Positions 1 through 7,838 of a stretch of DNA of 64,000 nucleotides are shown in pieces; positions within the stretch are counted from its first letter, which is position 1; each line of letters opens with the position of its first letter. The stretch comes from an uncultured Collinsella sp. (GTDB taxonomy: Bacteria; Actinomycetota; Coriobacteriia; Coriobacteriales; Coriobacteriaceae), in contig CAKUGY010000012.1 of assembly GCA_934654835.1 (NCBI GenBank), forward strand, positions 1-64,000, in the 5' to 3' direction. A program made the translations under genes and the position numbers. A model generated the notes under the pieces. The model had not been told where the DNA came from and searched no databases. It saw only the letters and a program-made list of their open reading frames with translations.

Positions 1-139
1 TGCACCAAAGGGTTGCATCATCACGACGCCTTCATTTTGGGGTTTATCTCGCAGGCCAGTAGGTATATCATAACGACGTTTGTTTATATTGCCCGAGCAT
101 CTGCGTTGGGCTTTAGGTCGAAACCGATAGGAGACACGT

Positions 140-946
140 ATGTCCGGACACTCTAAGTGGGCCACAACCAAGCATCGTAAGGGCGCGCAGGACGCCAAGC
201 GTTCCGCCCTCTTCTCCAAGCTGAGCCGCAACATCACCGTTGCTGCCCGTCTCGGCGGCGACCCGCTGCCCGAGAACAACGCCAGCCTCGCCGCTGCCGT
301 TGCCAAGGCCAAGGCTCAGTCCATGCCCAAGGACAAGATCAAGTCCGCTATCGATAAGGCCTTCGGTTCGGGTGCCGACGCTGCCGTCTACGAGAACATC
401 GTGTACGAGGGCTACGGTCCCGCCGGTGTCGCCGTCTACGTCGACTGCCTGACCGACAACCGCAACCGTACCGCTGCCGACGTTCGTTCCGCCTTCTCCC
501 ACGCTGGCGGCAACCTGGGCACCTCCGGCTCCGTCGCCTTCCAGTTTGAGCGCAAGGGCCAGATCGTGGTCGCCAAGGAGATCCTGGACGAGAACGCCAA
601 GAAGGAGACCATGATCGCCAACGGTGCTGCCGGCGACGAGGAAGAGTTCATGATGGCTATCGCCGAGGCCGGTGGCGACGATTACGAGGACGCCGGCGAG
701 GAGTGGATCGTCTGGACCGCTGCCAACGACGTCATGGCTGTTTCCAAGGCGCTCGAGGAGCAGGGCATCCAGGTCAAGGGTTCCGAGACCACCATGGTCC
801 CGACCACCCCGACCGAGGTCTCCGGCGCCGACGCCAAGAAGGTCCAGCGCCTCATCGACCGCCTCGAGGAGCTCGACGACGTCCAGGACGTCTACAGCAC
901 CATGGACATGACCGACGAGGTCATCGCTGCCCTCGAGGAGGAGTAG
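140..946 (+). CDS. yebC: YebC/PmpR (TACO1) family protein
   Basis: 268 aa, slightly longer than the usual ~245. The start MSGHSKWATTKHRKGAQDAK is the classic YebC N-terminus, and the RBS is GGAGA just upstream. The middle shows the family signature of an acidic, Gly-rich segment (GGNLGTSGSVAFQFERKG) and the C-terminus is highly acidic. YebC proteins were long annotated as transcriptional regulators; recent work on YebC/TACO1 supports a role in translation, easing ribosome stalling at proline-rich stretches. It acts in the cytoplasm. The gene stands alone, ending before a strong terminator at 1016-1057. Identity is firm; whether this copy regulates DNA or translation cannot be told from sequence. 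Confidence 0.95.
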   Translation: MSGHSKWATTKHRKGAQDAKRSALFSKLSRNITVAARLGGDPLPENNASLAAAVAKAKAQSMPKDKIKSAIDKAFGSGADAAVYENIVYEGYGPAGVAVYVDCLTDNRNRTAADVRSAFSHAGGNLGTSGSVAFQFERKGQIVVAKEILDENAKKETMIANGAAGDEEEFMMAIAEAGGDDYEDAGEEWIVWTAANDVMAVSKALEEQGIQVKGSETTMVPTTPTEVSGADAKKVQRLIDRLEELDDVQDVYSTMDMTDEVIAALEEE

Positions 947-951
947 CGCCC

Positions 952-1057
952 GCACGGGTTAAGCCGTGCATATCTGGGCATAATGAAGCGAGCATGCAAG
1001 CCTCGTGGAATAGATGAGCCGGATCCGCGTGCGTATGGCACCGGACCCGGCTCTTTT
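952..1057 (+). terminator. Terminator after yebC
   Basis: A small hairpin at 952-969 (GCACGG / CCGTGC) is followed by a GC-rich stem at 1016-1053 (GAGCCGG paired with CCGGCTC, with an inner TCCG/CGGA) and a TTTT run at 1054-1057. The second hairpin is the likely intrinsic terminator of yebC. Confidence 0.75.
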
Positions 1058-1111
1058 ATAATGATGCGAACCGTTTGCATCCTGTGGACCGAGATTTGAA
1101 GGGAGCGCCGC

Positions 1112-1657
1112 ATGCGCGTGCTCAAACGAGCCCTAGCGATCGTGTATCTTGCCGCTGCCATTGTGGCGCTGGGCACGTTAGTCTGCCAGTTTTGGGGGCC
1201 GTATACCTATCGCTTTATGCTGCTGATGCGCGATCCCATGCCGCGCATTGTCGTGACGGTGTGCGGCGGAGTTGTGGCGTTCGGCGTGCTGGCGAGCTTC
1301 TTCCGTCTGATGTTTGCCCGTCGTGAGCCGTCCTGCGTGCATCCGGCGGGGGAGCGCAATATCGAAGTCACGCTCGCGGCGCTCTCCTCGTGCGCTCGCG
1401 CTGCGGCCGAACGCGACGATCGCGTGATGGTCGAGCATATCGAAGCGAGCGTCCAGGGTTCCGATGAGTCGCATGTCCGTTTTAAAGTCGAGGCCATCGC
1501 GCTCGACGACAAGGACGTGGCTTCCCTTGCCACCGCGATGCAGCAACGCATCGAGGAGGCCTGCGACACCATGCTCGGCACGCCGGGTACGACCGCTCGC
1601 GTCCGTTTTTTGCCGTCCAAGACTACCGTCCAGACCGTGGAGGTTTCCGGTGAGTGA
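1112..1657 (+). CDS. AmaP-like membrane anchor for Asp23
   Basis: 181 aa with two N-terminal membrane segments (about residues 8-27 and 45-66) separated by a short loop, then a soluble domain rich in Ala, Asp and Val (LAALSSCARAAAERDDRVMV onward). In Staphylococcus, AmaP anchors the alkaline shock protein Asp23 to the membrane. The assignment rests on this topology and on the next two genes, DUF2273 and Asp23, which are the usual partners. The stop overlaps the DUF2273 start by 8 nt, so translation is probably coupled. Sequence similarity to AmaP is weak by eye; topology and context carry the call. Confidence 0.75.
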   Translation: MRVLKRALAIVYLAAAIVALGTLVCQFWGPYTYRFMLLMRDPMPRIVVTVCGGVVAFGVLASFFRLMFARREPSCVHPAGERNIEVTLAALSSCARAAAERDDRVMVEHIEASVQGSDESHVRFKVEAIALDDKDVASLATAMQQRIEEACDTMLGTPGTTARVRFLPSKTTVQTVEVSGE

Positions 1658-2027
1658 TACCAATCAAGACAAGACCGTCCGCACGCCGCGTCTGACGATC
1701 GACCAGAGCGCCGCGCCGGCAAGCGAGGCTGCCGATTCCAAAGTAGGGGCACCCGAGTCGCACGACGCGGTCGCCGATGACTTTGACGAGGCCATGGGCC
1801 TCATCAAAGGAACGGGGGCGGCGATCTGGAGTTATGCCGTTCATCACCCCAACACCACGCTCGGTGCTGTCGCGGGTTTTGTGCTCGCGGTGCTGGTGCT
1901 CACGCTGGGCCTGTGGGATACGCTCGTCATCGCATTCTTTGTGCTGATCGGCGCCGTGATTGGCCAGATCCGCGATGGCGAAAACGGGATCGTCAACTTC
2001 TTCGGCCGTCTGTTTAGCGGCCGCTAG
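1650..2027 (+). CDS. DUF2273 small membrane protein
   Basis: 125 aa from a GTG start at 1650 (VSDTNQDKT), with GGAGG at 1639-1643 inside the end of the previous gene. A polar ~65 residue N-terminus is followed by IKGTGAAIWSYAVHHPNTTL, a double hydrophobic stretch (LGAVAGFVLAVLVLTLGLWD and TLVIAFFVLIGAVIGQIRDG) and a short basic tail ending FFGRLFSGR. This is the DUF2273 pattern: two closely spaced membrane helices and a GxxIGxxxDG motif. It sits between AmaP and Asp23, as in many Gram-positives, and probably belongs to the same membrane-associated envelope stress complex. A longer upstream open frame exists but only reads out of frame through AmaP. Confidence 0.8.
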   Translation: MSDTNQDKTVRTPRLTIDQSAAPASEAADSKVGAPESHDAVADDFDEAMGLIKGTGAAIWSYAVHHPNTTLGAVAGFVLAVLVLTLGLWDTLVIAFFVLIGAVIGQIRDGENGIVNFFGRLFSGR

Positions 2028-2071
2028 CACGTATTCGACCGCCGCGCGTGCGGTGGGCATAAGGAGGAACC

Positions 2072-2593
2072 ATGGCTTTTAACACGAAGGTCGATGTGGC
2101 CGATACTGAGCTTGAGGCTGACGAGGCTGTCGTCACCGAGGCCGAGGACGTAACGCTCGAGGACGAGGCACTTGTCGAGGCTGAGTCTGAAGACGAGGTT
2201 GACGAGGACGACGAGGAGGCAGATGAGTCCGAGGACTCGCTGACCTATTCCAACGGCGTGATCGAGAAGATCGTCGCCATGGCCACCCGCGAGGTGCCGC
2301 ACGTCTTGGGCATGAAGGGCAACCTTATGCACTTTGTACAGGAGCAGTTTGGTGCCGAAAACCTGACCAAGGGCGTGACGGTCGAGGTCACCGACGATAA
2401 TCGCGTGGTCGTCAATATCTCCGTCATCATCGAGTACGGCGCCTATGCGCCCGCGATCTTCGACGATGTCAAGGCGCGCGTCACCGAGCGCCTTGCCGCG
2501 ATGACCGGCCTTGAGGTGGCAGGCGTCAACCTGCGCATCGAGGATGTCATCACGCCCGAGGAGTACGAGCATCGCACCAACCAGCACGAGTAA
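2072..2593 (+). CDS. Asp23/Gls24 family envelope stress protein
   Basis: 173 aa, RBS AAGGAGG. The first ~60 residues are strikingly acidic (runs of E and D), then an Asp23/Gls24 domain follows: YSNGVIEKIVAMATREVPHV, a central GVTVEVTDDNRVVVNISVII strand pair and a C-terminal VTGLEVAGVNLRIEDV-like segment. Family members are abundant cytoplasmic proteins held at the membrane by AmaP and linked to alkaline and cell-wall stress. The acidic N-terminal extension is not part of the core domain and is the odd feature. It is the last gene of the AmaP-DUF2273-Asp23 operon; a dispersed repeat begins at its stop codon. Confidence 0.9.
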   Translation: MAFNTKVDVADTELEADEAVVTEAEDVTLEDEALVEAESEDEVDEDDEEADESEDSLTYSNGVIEKIVAMATREVPHVLGMKGNLMHFVQEQFGAENLTKGVTVEVTDDNRVVVNISVIIEYGAYAPAIFDDVKARVTERLAAMTGLEVAGVNLRIEDVITPEEYEHRTNQHE

Positions 2594-2643
2594 CCTACCA
2601 GTTAGGGACAGGTTCGTTTTTGCAGGTTTTATCTGCCAAAACG
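2591..2643 (+). repeat. Stop-codon-anchored dispersed repeat, copy 1
   Basis: About 53 bp beginning exactly at the TAA of Asp23 and roughly 83% identical to 32961-33013, which begins at the TAA of rph. The core is AGGGACAGG followed by GCAGGTTTTATCTGC, itself a small hairpin. A shorter related copy lies at 62463-62494 on the minus strand. Confidence 0.7.
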
Positions 2644-2651
2644 TCAAATGG

Positions 2652-2690
2652 CCGGCAGTGCAGACGCATGCGCTGCCGGTCGTTATTTGT
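2652..2690 (+). terminator. Terminator after the Asp23 operon
   Basis: An 11-bp stem (CCGGCAGTGCA with TGCGCTGCCGG, one G-T pair) with loop GACGCA, followed by a T-rich tract (CGTTATTTGT). Confidence 0.65.
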
Positions 2691-2800
2691 ATGTCCCTGA
2701 TGTAGGTATACCGCTTGTCTAACTAAGGGTTGCAATCGCTGCGTTCCGCGTTACCCTAATGGGCGCATTGTTTCCAAATTGTTAACGAGGGGTTGCCGTA

Positions 2801-3823
2801 ATGGCCGACGAACACGAAGCAGAGAGCAAAGCATGGGCCATTGAGGCCGCTGCGGCAGAGGCGGCATCGCGCGCTGCCGAGGAGGCGCATCGTCCTCCCG
2901 TGGTGCCGATGAAGCGTGTGGTCGATCGCGCCGATATCGAGCGCGGCGAGCGTGCCGGTCAAAAGCGCAGTCAGGAGCCGGGCTTTCCGCGCTTTTTCGC
3001 CGAGCTCAATCTGGGCCTGATTCTTACGGCCTTTGCCATCGTCGCGTTTAAAACCCCTAATCACTTTGCTTTTGGCGGCACTTCGGGTGTGTCGGTCATT
3101 CTTTCCACACTGTTCCCGACCCTGCCCGTCGGCGTCTTTATGTGGATCATCAACGCGGTTCTCGTTATCTTGGGCTTTATCTTTTTGGAGCGCAAGGCAA
3201 TTCTGTGGAGCGTCTTCGCCTCGTTTGCGCTATCTGCCTACGTTTCGCTGTTCGAAATCTTTATTCCGACCGATGTCTCGATGACGGGCGATATGTGGCT
3301 CGACCTGTGCTTCGCCGTGATTCTGCCGGCGCTTGGTAGCGCCATCGTCTTTGACATCGGTGCCTCGACGGGCGGCACGGACATCCTGGCGATGATCCTC
3401 AAGCGCCGCACGACGCTCGAGATTGGCCGCGCCCTGCTGCTAGTCGATATCGGCATCGTGACCATCGCCGCTTTTCTGTATGGCCCGCGCGTCGGCCTGT
3501 ACTGCGTGCTTGGCCTGTTTGCCAAGACGCTCGTTGTCGATAAGGCCATCGAGAGCATTCACCTGCGCAAGGTCTGTACGATTATTTGCGCCGAACCGCG
3601 CAAAGTCGAGGAGTTTATCGTCAAGCATCTCAACCGCACGGCAACGATCAGCCGTGGCTACGGCGCCTTCTCGGGCAAGTGCGTCACGGTGATTATGAGC
3701 GTGCTGAGCCGTCGTGAGGCCGTGCAGCTGCGTCGCTATACCCGCGAGATTGACCCCGACGCCTTCATCACCATCGTCGACAGCTCCGAGATTGTCGGCA
3801 AGGGTTTCCGCGGAACGAACTAG
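2801..3823 (+). CDS. YitT family membrane protein (DUF161/DUF2179)
   Basis: 340 aa. A charged ~65 residue cytoplasmic N-terminus precedes about five membrane segments (from LGLILTAFAIVAFKTPNHFA to VTIAAFLYGPRVGLYCVLGL). The conserved GGTSGVSVIL and GGTDILAMIL motifs of the YitT family are present. The C-terminal ~90 residues form a soluble DUF2179 domain (TIICAEPRKVEEFIVKHLNR, RGYGAFSG, VIMSVLSRREAVQLRRY). The transported substrate of the family is not established. The N-terminal extension rich in Ala/Glu is longer than usual. It stands alone between the Asp23 terminator and the zinc-ribbon genes. Confidence 0.85.
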   Translation: MADEHEAESKAWAIEAAAAEAASRAAEEAHRPPVVPMKRVVDRADIERGERAGQKRSQEPGFPRFFAELNLGLILTAFAIVAFKTPNHFAFGGTSGVSVILSTLFPTLPVGVFMWIINAVLVILGFIFLERKAILWSVFASFALSAYVSLFEIFIPTDVSMTGDMWLDLCFAVILPALGSAIVFDIGASTGGTDILAMILKRRTTLEIGRALLLVDIGIVTIAAFLYGPRVGLYCVLGLFAKTLVVDKAIESIHLRKVCTIICAEPRKVEEFIVKHLNRTATISRGYGAFSGKCVTVIMSVLSRREAVQLRRYTREIDPDAFITIVDSSEIVGKGFRGTN

Positions 3824-3973
3824 CGCAGACGCGCCCATCGAACAATCGAATAGCGCCCCGCGCATTGCAAAAGCGTCATCTAGGAGTATTTGTCCTCACA
3901 TTGGGTGATAATGATGCTAAAGACATCGTTTGCGATCCAGGTGATTCGCTCAAGATACGAAGGGATGATCTCG

Positions 3974-5302
3974 ATGTTCTGTTCGCAGTGTGGCGCTCCC
4001 ATGGGCGATAACGACAAGTTCTGCGGCGTGTGCGGCGCGCCGAACGTCACTGCCAGTGCGGCTCCGCAGGGGCAGCCTCAATCTCAGGGGCAGCCGTTCA
4101 CCCAGTCTCAGCAGTTTGTTCCTCAGCCTCCCGTCATGAATGCGCCCAAGGGCTGCGTGGCTCAGGCGTTTGAGGATATGACCAAGACGCCGGGCGTGTT
4201 GCAACGTGTGTGCCAGATTGCCTTCTTGCCGGCGCTCATCTGCGTCGTGTCGGTGCTTGTACTGTTTATCCCCGTTATCGGCGGTATCGCGGCTGCCATT
4301 GGCTTTTTGGCTGCCTGCGTGGCGAGCGTGTGCGGTTCGGGCTTTGGCATCGAGTGGGGCCGTGATCTGTCGCTTAAGATCGATGACGGCATGGACCGTC
4401 CGCTGATGCGTTCCACGTCGTTTGGTCTCGGAGTGTTTTCGGGCGTTATCTCGGTCGTGCTCGAGGTTATCGCTGCTATCCCCGTCATTGGCGTAGTGCT
4501 TTCGCTGGTGGAGGGCGTGGTAATTGGCGCTGCGGGCTCGTACTCTTACTACGGCTCTTATGCCCTGGAGGCAGCGCTGTCCGGCTCGCTGGGCCTGCTT
4601 GTCTTGGCTATGATCGCCACGGCGGTCCTGGGTGTCTTCTTTAAGATGTTCGCCGACATTGCCGTGATGCACTTTGCGGTGACCGGTCGCGTCGAGAGCG
4701 CGTTCTCGCTCGATAAGGTCTGGGCTGCCTTTAAGAACAACAAGACCAAGCTGTTCTGCGCTTCGTTCCTTCCCGAGTTTTTGACGGGCTTGGTCGCCAA
4801 CGTCATTACATGGATCTTGACGGCCATCTTTGGCGCCATTGCCTCTGTCGGTATGTATAGCTACTACTATCGCCCCACGGGTATTGAGGCGATTGTTACC
4901 GGCGGCGGCATCACGCTCGTATTGTTCTTGGTACTGACGGCGTTTGTCACGGTGTTCCTCACGGTTTTTGGCACGATGCTCAAGCATCGCGCTATTGGCT
5001 ATTGGGTTGCACGCTATGCAAGTCAATGGGCCGATGAGGATAAGGACGATGTCCTGACCTTTGTGCTGCCCTTCGAAAAGAAGGCCGCTCCTTCGGGTTA
5101 TAGCGCTCCGGACGCTTCGCCGGCGCCTGCACCGGCGCCCGAGCCCGCGCCCGTGCACGCGCCTGCGGCCGAGCCCGCGCCTTCCGCAGACTCCGATGAG
5201 CCACTGCAGCCTATGGCTGACGAACAGGACATGCCGTCTTCGGACAATGTTCCAACCGATCAGATCGAACACGGTCCGACCGAGGATAACAGGGAAGATT
5301 AA
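3974..5302 (+). CDS. Zinc-ribbon multi-pass membrane protein
   Basis: 442 aa from ATG 3974, chosen because AAGGG sits 9 nt upstream and the protein then starts MFCSQCGAPMGDNDKFCGVCG, a CxxC-x10-CxxC zinc ribbon. A Gln/Pro linker follows, then about six hydrophobic segments between residues ~70 and ~360 resembling DUF4013-type proteins, and a C-terminal Pro/Ala/Glu-rich tail (about residues 375-420) that is probably disordered and cytoplasmic. Substrate and role are unknown. The next gene also begins with a zinc ribbon fused to membrane helices, so the two may work together at the membrane. Confidence 0.7.
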   Translation: MFCSQCGAPMGDNDKFCGVCGAPNVTASAAPQGQPQSQGQPFTQSQQFVPQPPVMNAPKGCVAQAFEDMTKTPGVLQRVCQIAFLPALICVVSVLVLFIPVIGGIAAAIGFLAACVASVCGSGFGIEWGRDLSLKIDDGMDRPLMRSTSFGLGVFSGVISVVLEVIAAIPVIGVVLSLVEGVVIGAAGSYSYYGSYALEAALSGSLGLLVLAMIATAVLGVFFKMFADIAVMHFAVTGRVESAFSLDKVWAAFKNNKTKLFCASFLPEFLTGLVANVITWILTAIFGAIASVGMYSYYYRPTGIEAIVTGGGITLVLFLVLTAFVTVFLTVFGTMLKHRAIGYWVARYASQWADEDKDDVLTFVLPFEKKAAPSGYSAPDASPAPAPAPEPAPVHAPAAEPAPSADSDEPLQPMADEQDMPSSDNVPTDQIEHGPTEDNRED

Positions 5303-5305
5303 ACA

Positions 5306-5345
5306 AAAGGCATCCCGAGCACCCAAGCTCGGGATGCCTTTTTCG
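5306..5345 (+). terminator. Strong terminator
   Basis: A 15-bp perfect stem (AAAGGCATCCCGAGC with its complement) around loop ACCCAA, followed by TTTTTCGTTT. It ends transcription of the zinc-ribbon gene at 3974-5302. Confidence 0.9.
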
Positions 5346-5487
5346 TTTCGTTCGTATCGAGATGATGAAAGGAGGTCTAACAGCAGAGTCCATGCGTCAA
5401 TCGGTATCGTATGGGCGGCCGTCGTCAAGCGCGGCAGAAAAGGAGCACGCACGGGTGCTCGACGTTTCGCATATGAAAGGAGCAATC

Positions 5488-6081
5488 ATGTTTTGCGAGC
5501 ATTGTGGATCACCCATTTTGGACGAGGCAAAGTTTTGCCCCGTTTGCGGTGCCCCGGTGAGCTCTGAGCCTGCGGCCCCGCAGCCCGGCCCCGTTCAGTC
5601 CCATGACATGCAGGTGCAACCATCCCCCGTGGTTTCGCAGACTGACCCCTCCGGCGCGCATCGAGCAGGTCCTGGGCCCGGGGCGCATCGTATGGACAGC
5701 GATCGCAGCTTCGTAAAGATACTTCTGCTCTCATTTGTCACCTTAGGCATTTACGGCATCTATGCGCTCAACAAGATTTCGCAGGATGTTGCCGTGATGT
5801 GCGCGGGCGACAATGATGAGATGCCCAGTTATCTCAAGGCTTTTTTGCTGTCGCTCATCACCTTTGGTATCTACGGCATCTGGTGGACGTATCGATTCGG
5901 TAACCGTCTGCAGAATAATGCCGCGCGCTATGGGTTGAGCTTTACGGAAAACGGAACGACGTTGCTGTTATGGCAACTTCTCGGGTCTTTGCTGTGCGGA
6001 ATCGGCCCCTTGGTCGCCTTCTATCTGATCGTCAAGAACGTCAATGCCCTGTCTTCTGCCTATAACGCGCAAACCGCATAA
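5488..6081 (+). CDS. Zinc-ribbon DUF4234 membrane protein
   Basis: 197 aa from ATG 5488 with AAAGGAG 7 nt upstream. The N-terminus MFCEHCGSPILDEAKFCPVC is a CxxC-x11-CxxC ribbon, closely similar to the start of the previous gene. After a Pro-rich linker come four membrane segments with the DUF4234 repeat LLSFVTLGIYGIYALNKIS and LLSLITFGIYGIWWTYRFGN. The function of DUF4234 is not known. It lies beyond a strong terminator, so it probably has its own promoter within 5346-5480, where I see no clear motif. Confidence 0.8.
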   Translation: MFCEHCGSPILDEAKFCPVCGAPVSSEPAAPQPGPVQSHDMQVQPSPVVSQTDPSGAHRAGPGPGAHRMDSDRSFVKILLLSFVTLGIYGIYALNKISQDVAVMCAGDNDEMPSYLKAFLLSLITFGIYGIWWTYRFGNRLQNNAARYGLSFTENGTTLLLWQLLGSLLCGIGPLVAFYLIVKNVNALSSAYNAQTA

Positions 6082-6137
6082 CGCCTGCCATTTGGGGACG
6101 GGGTAGAAATGGTAGAAATAGCGCTTGGCAAACAGGA

Positions 6138-6172
6138 GGGGGCGGACGTTTATCCCAACGTCCGCCCCCCCA
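6138..6172. terminator. Convergent terminator
   Basis: A 13-bp perfect stem (GGGGGCGGACGTT / AACGTCCGCCCCC) around loop TATCCC, between the convergent DUF4234 and M20 peptidase genes. No long T run on either side, so efficiency is uncertain. Confidence 0.6.
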
Positions 6173-6206
6173 TTGTCTTGAATGGCTGGTTGAAGCTGTT
6201 TGTAGC

Positions 6207-7670
6207 TTACTCGCCGTGCTTTTCTTCGTGGCGAGCGGCGGCACGTGCATCGTGGATGCCCCTGATCGCGGCGTGGCGCGCCGTGCGGGCATCACGGATG
6301 GCGTCGCGAGCCTCGGCGGTCGTCGCCTTGGCTGAGCGCAGCTTGGCGGCCAGGCCGGGGTTGGTCTCGGCGACTGCGGCGATAGCGGGCCCGTCGAGCT
6401 CCTCTTGCGTTGGCTCGGCCAAAAAGTCGATGGCATACTGGGCGGCCACCATGGAGCCCTTTGCCAGCACGGTCTCGTCGATCTTGTAGAAGCAGGAATG
6501 CTGAGCGTACGTGGCGCCAATCTTGGGGTTGCGCGCGCCTACAAAGGCGAGCACGCCCGGCACACGGCGCAGGTACTCCGAAAAGTCCTCGCCCGAAAGC
6601 GTGCCACGGTAATGGCCCTGGCCGGTGGGGCCCAAGCATTTGATTACAGCCTGGCGGCAGCGCTCACTCGAGGCGGCGTCGTTTTCGACCTTGTAATTGG
6701 CGATAGTGTAGTCGGTGAGCTCGGCCTCGGCGCCCAGAGCTGCCGCGGTGTGCTCCACGATGCGGCGCATAAGCTCCGGCATTTCCTCGTGGGTCGAATC
6801 GCCGTAGGTGCGCACTGTGCCGGCAAGATAGGCCGTGCCGGCGATAACGTTGCGCGCGGTGCCACCATGCAGCTCGCCGACGGTTATGACGGCAGGCTCG
6901 TAGGGGCTGATCTCGCGCGAAACGATTGTCTGCAGGGCGTTGACGATCTCGGCGGCAACCATAACGGCGTCGTGGCCGCGCTGGGGCATGGCGCCGTGGC
7001 ACGAGGTGCCGCGCACGTCGATGCGGAACCAGTCGGTATTGGCCATGCGCGGTCCGGGCTCGCAGCTCACGGTGCCGGCGTCGACCTCACTCCAGATGTG
7101 CGCGGCGTAGGCGCCATCGACGCCGTCGAGCACGCCCGTGCCGATCATGAGCTTGGCGCCTTGGCCATTTTCCTCGCTGGGCTGGAAGACGATGCGGACC
7201 TCGCCGTGGATGTCATCGGTCATGTGGCGCAGGATCTGCAGTGTGCCGAGCATCATGGCGATGTGGCAGTCGTGGCCGCAGGCGTGCATGCAGCCCTCGT
7301 TGACGCTGGCGAACTCCTCGCCGGTCTGTTCGGTGACGGGAAGGGCATCGATGTCGGCGCGCAGTAGAATGCGGCGACGCGGTGTGCCGTCCTCGCGGTA
7401 GGCATCGGGCGCGGTGCCACGAAGGGTCGCCACCAGGCCCGTCTTGAGGGGACGCTCGTAGGGGATATTCATGGCGTCGAGCTGGTTGGCGATGTCGGAA
7501 GTCGTGCGCTCCTCGGCAAGGCTCAGCTCCGGATGCTTATGAAAGTGACGACGCTGCTTGATGATGTAGGGCTCAAACTCGGCGGCGATATCTTGGATGG
7601 CCGCGGTGACGTCATTGGCTGCGCGAACCTCGGTAGCCGCCATAATCTGCTGTGCCTTGGTCTTCGTCAT
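6207..7670 (-). CDS. M20 family metallopeptidase / amidohydrolase
   Basis: 487 aa from ATG 7670, with AAGGAG upstream (complement of CTCCTT at 7680). M20D signatures are visible: HRHFHKHPELSLAEERTTSD-like start (RRHFHKHPELS), LLRADIDALPV, the metal-binding MHACGHDCHIAMMLG, QPSEENGQGA and a C-terminal FVGARNPKIG. Relatives cleave N-acyl amino acids, hippurate-like amides or indole-acetyl conjugates. The last ~60 residues (ETNPGLAAKLRSAKATTAEA onward) are an Ala/Arg/Glu-rich helical tail beyond the normal M20 domain. It is divergently transcribed from a second amidohydrolase at 7839, suggesting a joint amide-degradation locus. Exact substrate unknown. Confidence 0.85.
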   Translation of the reverse strand: MTKTKAQQIMAATEVRAANDVTAAIQDIAAEFEPYIIKQRRHFHKHPELSLAEERTTSDIANQLDAMNIPYERPLKTGLVATLRGTAPDAYREDGTPRRRILLRADIDALPVTEQTGEEFASVNEGCMHACGHDCHIAMMLGTLQILRHMTDDIHGEVRIVFQPSEENGQGAKLMIGTGVLDGVDGAYAAHIWSEVDAGTVSCEPGPRMANTDWFRIDVRGTSCHGAMPQRGHDAVMVAAEIVNALQTIVSREISPYEPAVITVGELHGGTARNVIAGTAYLAGTVRTYGDSTHEEMPELMRRIVEHTAAALGAEAELTDYTIANYKVENDAASSERCRQAVIKCLGPTGQGHYRGTLSGEDFSEYLRRVPGVLAFVGARNPKIGATYAQHSCFYKIDETVLAKGSMVAAQYAIDFLAEPTQEELDGPAIAAVAETNPGLAAKLRSAKATTAEARDAIRDARTARHAAIRGIHDARAAARHEEKHGE

Positions 7671-7838
7671 GGTCGATTTGCTCCTTGCTGGTTGTATCGC
7701 AAAATCGTACAGGCTCTCTTCAGTATGCCACCTGCCACTTGGCGTGGCAAAGTTGCCGTTTGCCGCTTGGCGTTTTGTAACAGGGGCGGGGGAGTACACT
7801 CGGGGGTGTTGAATTTCCTGCCAGAGATGGGGATGCCC

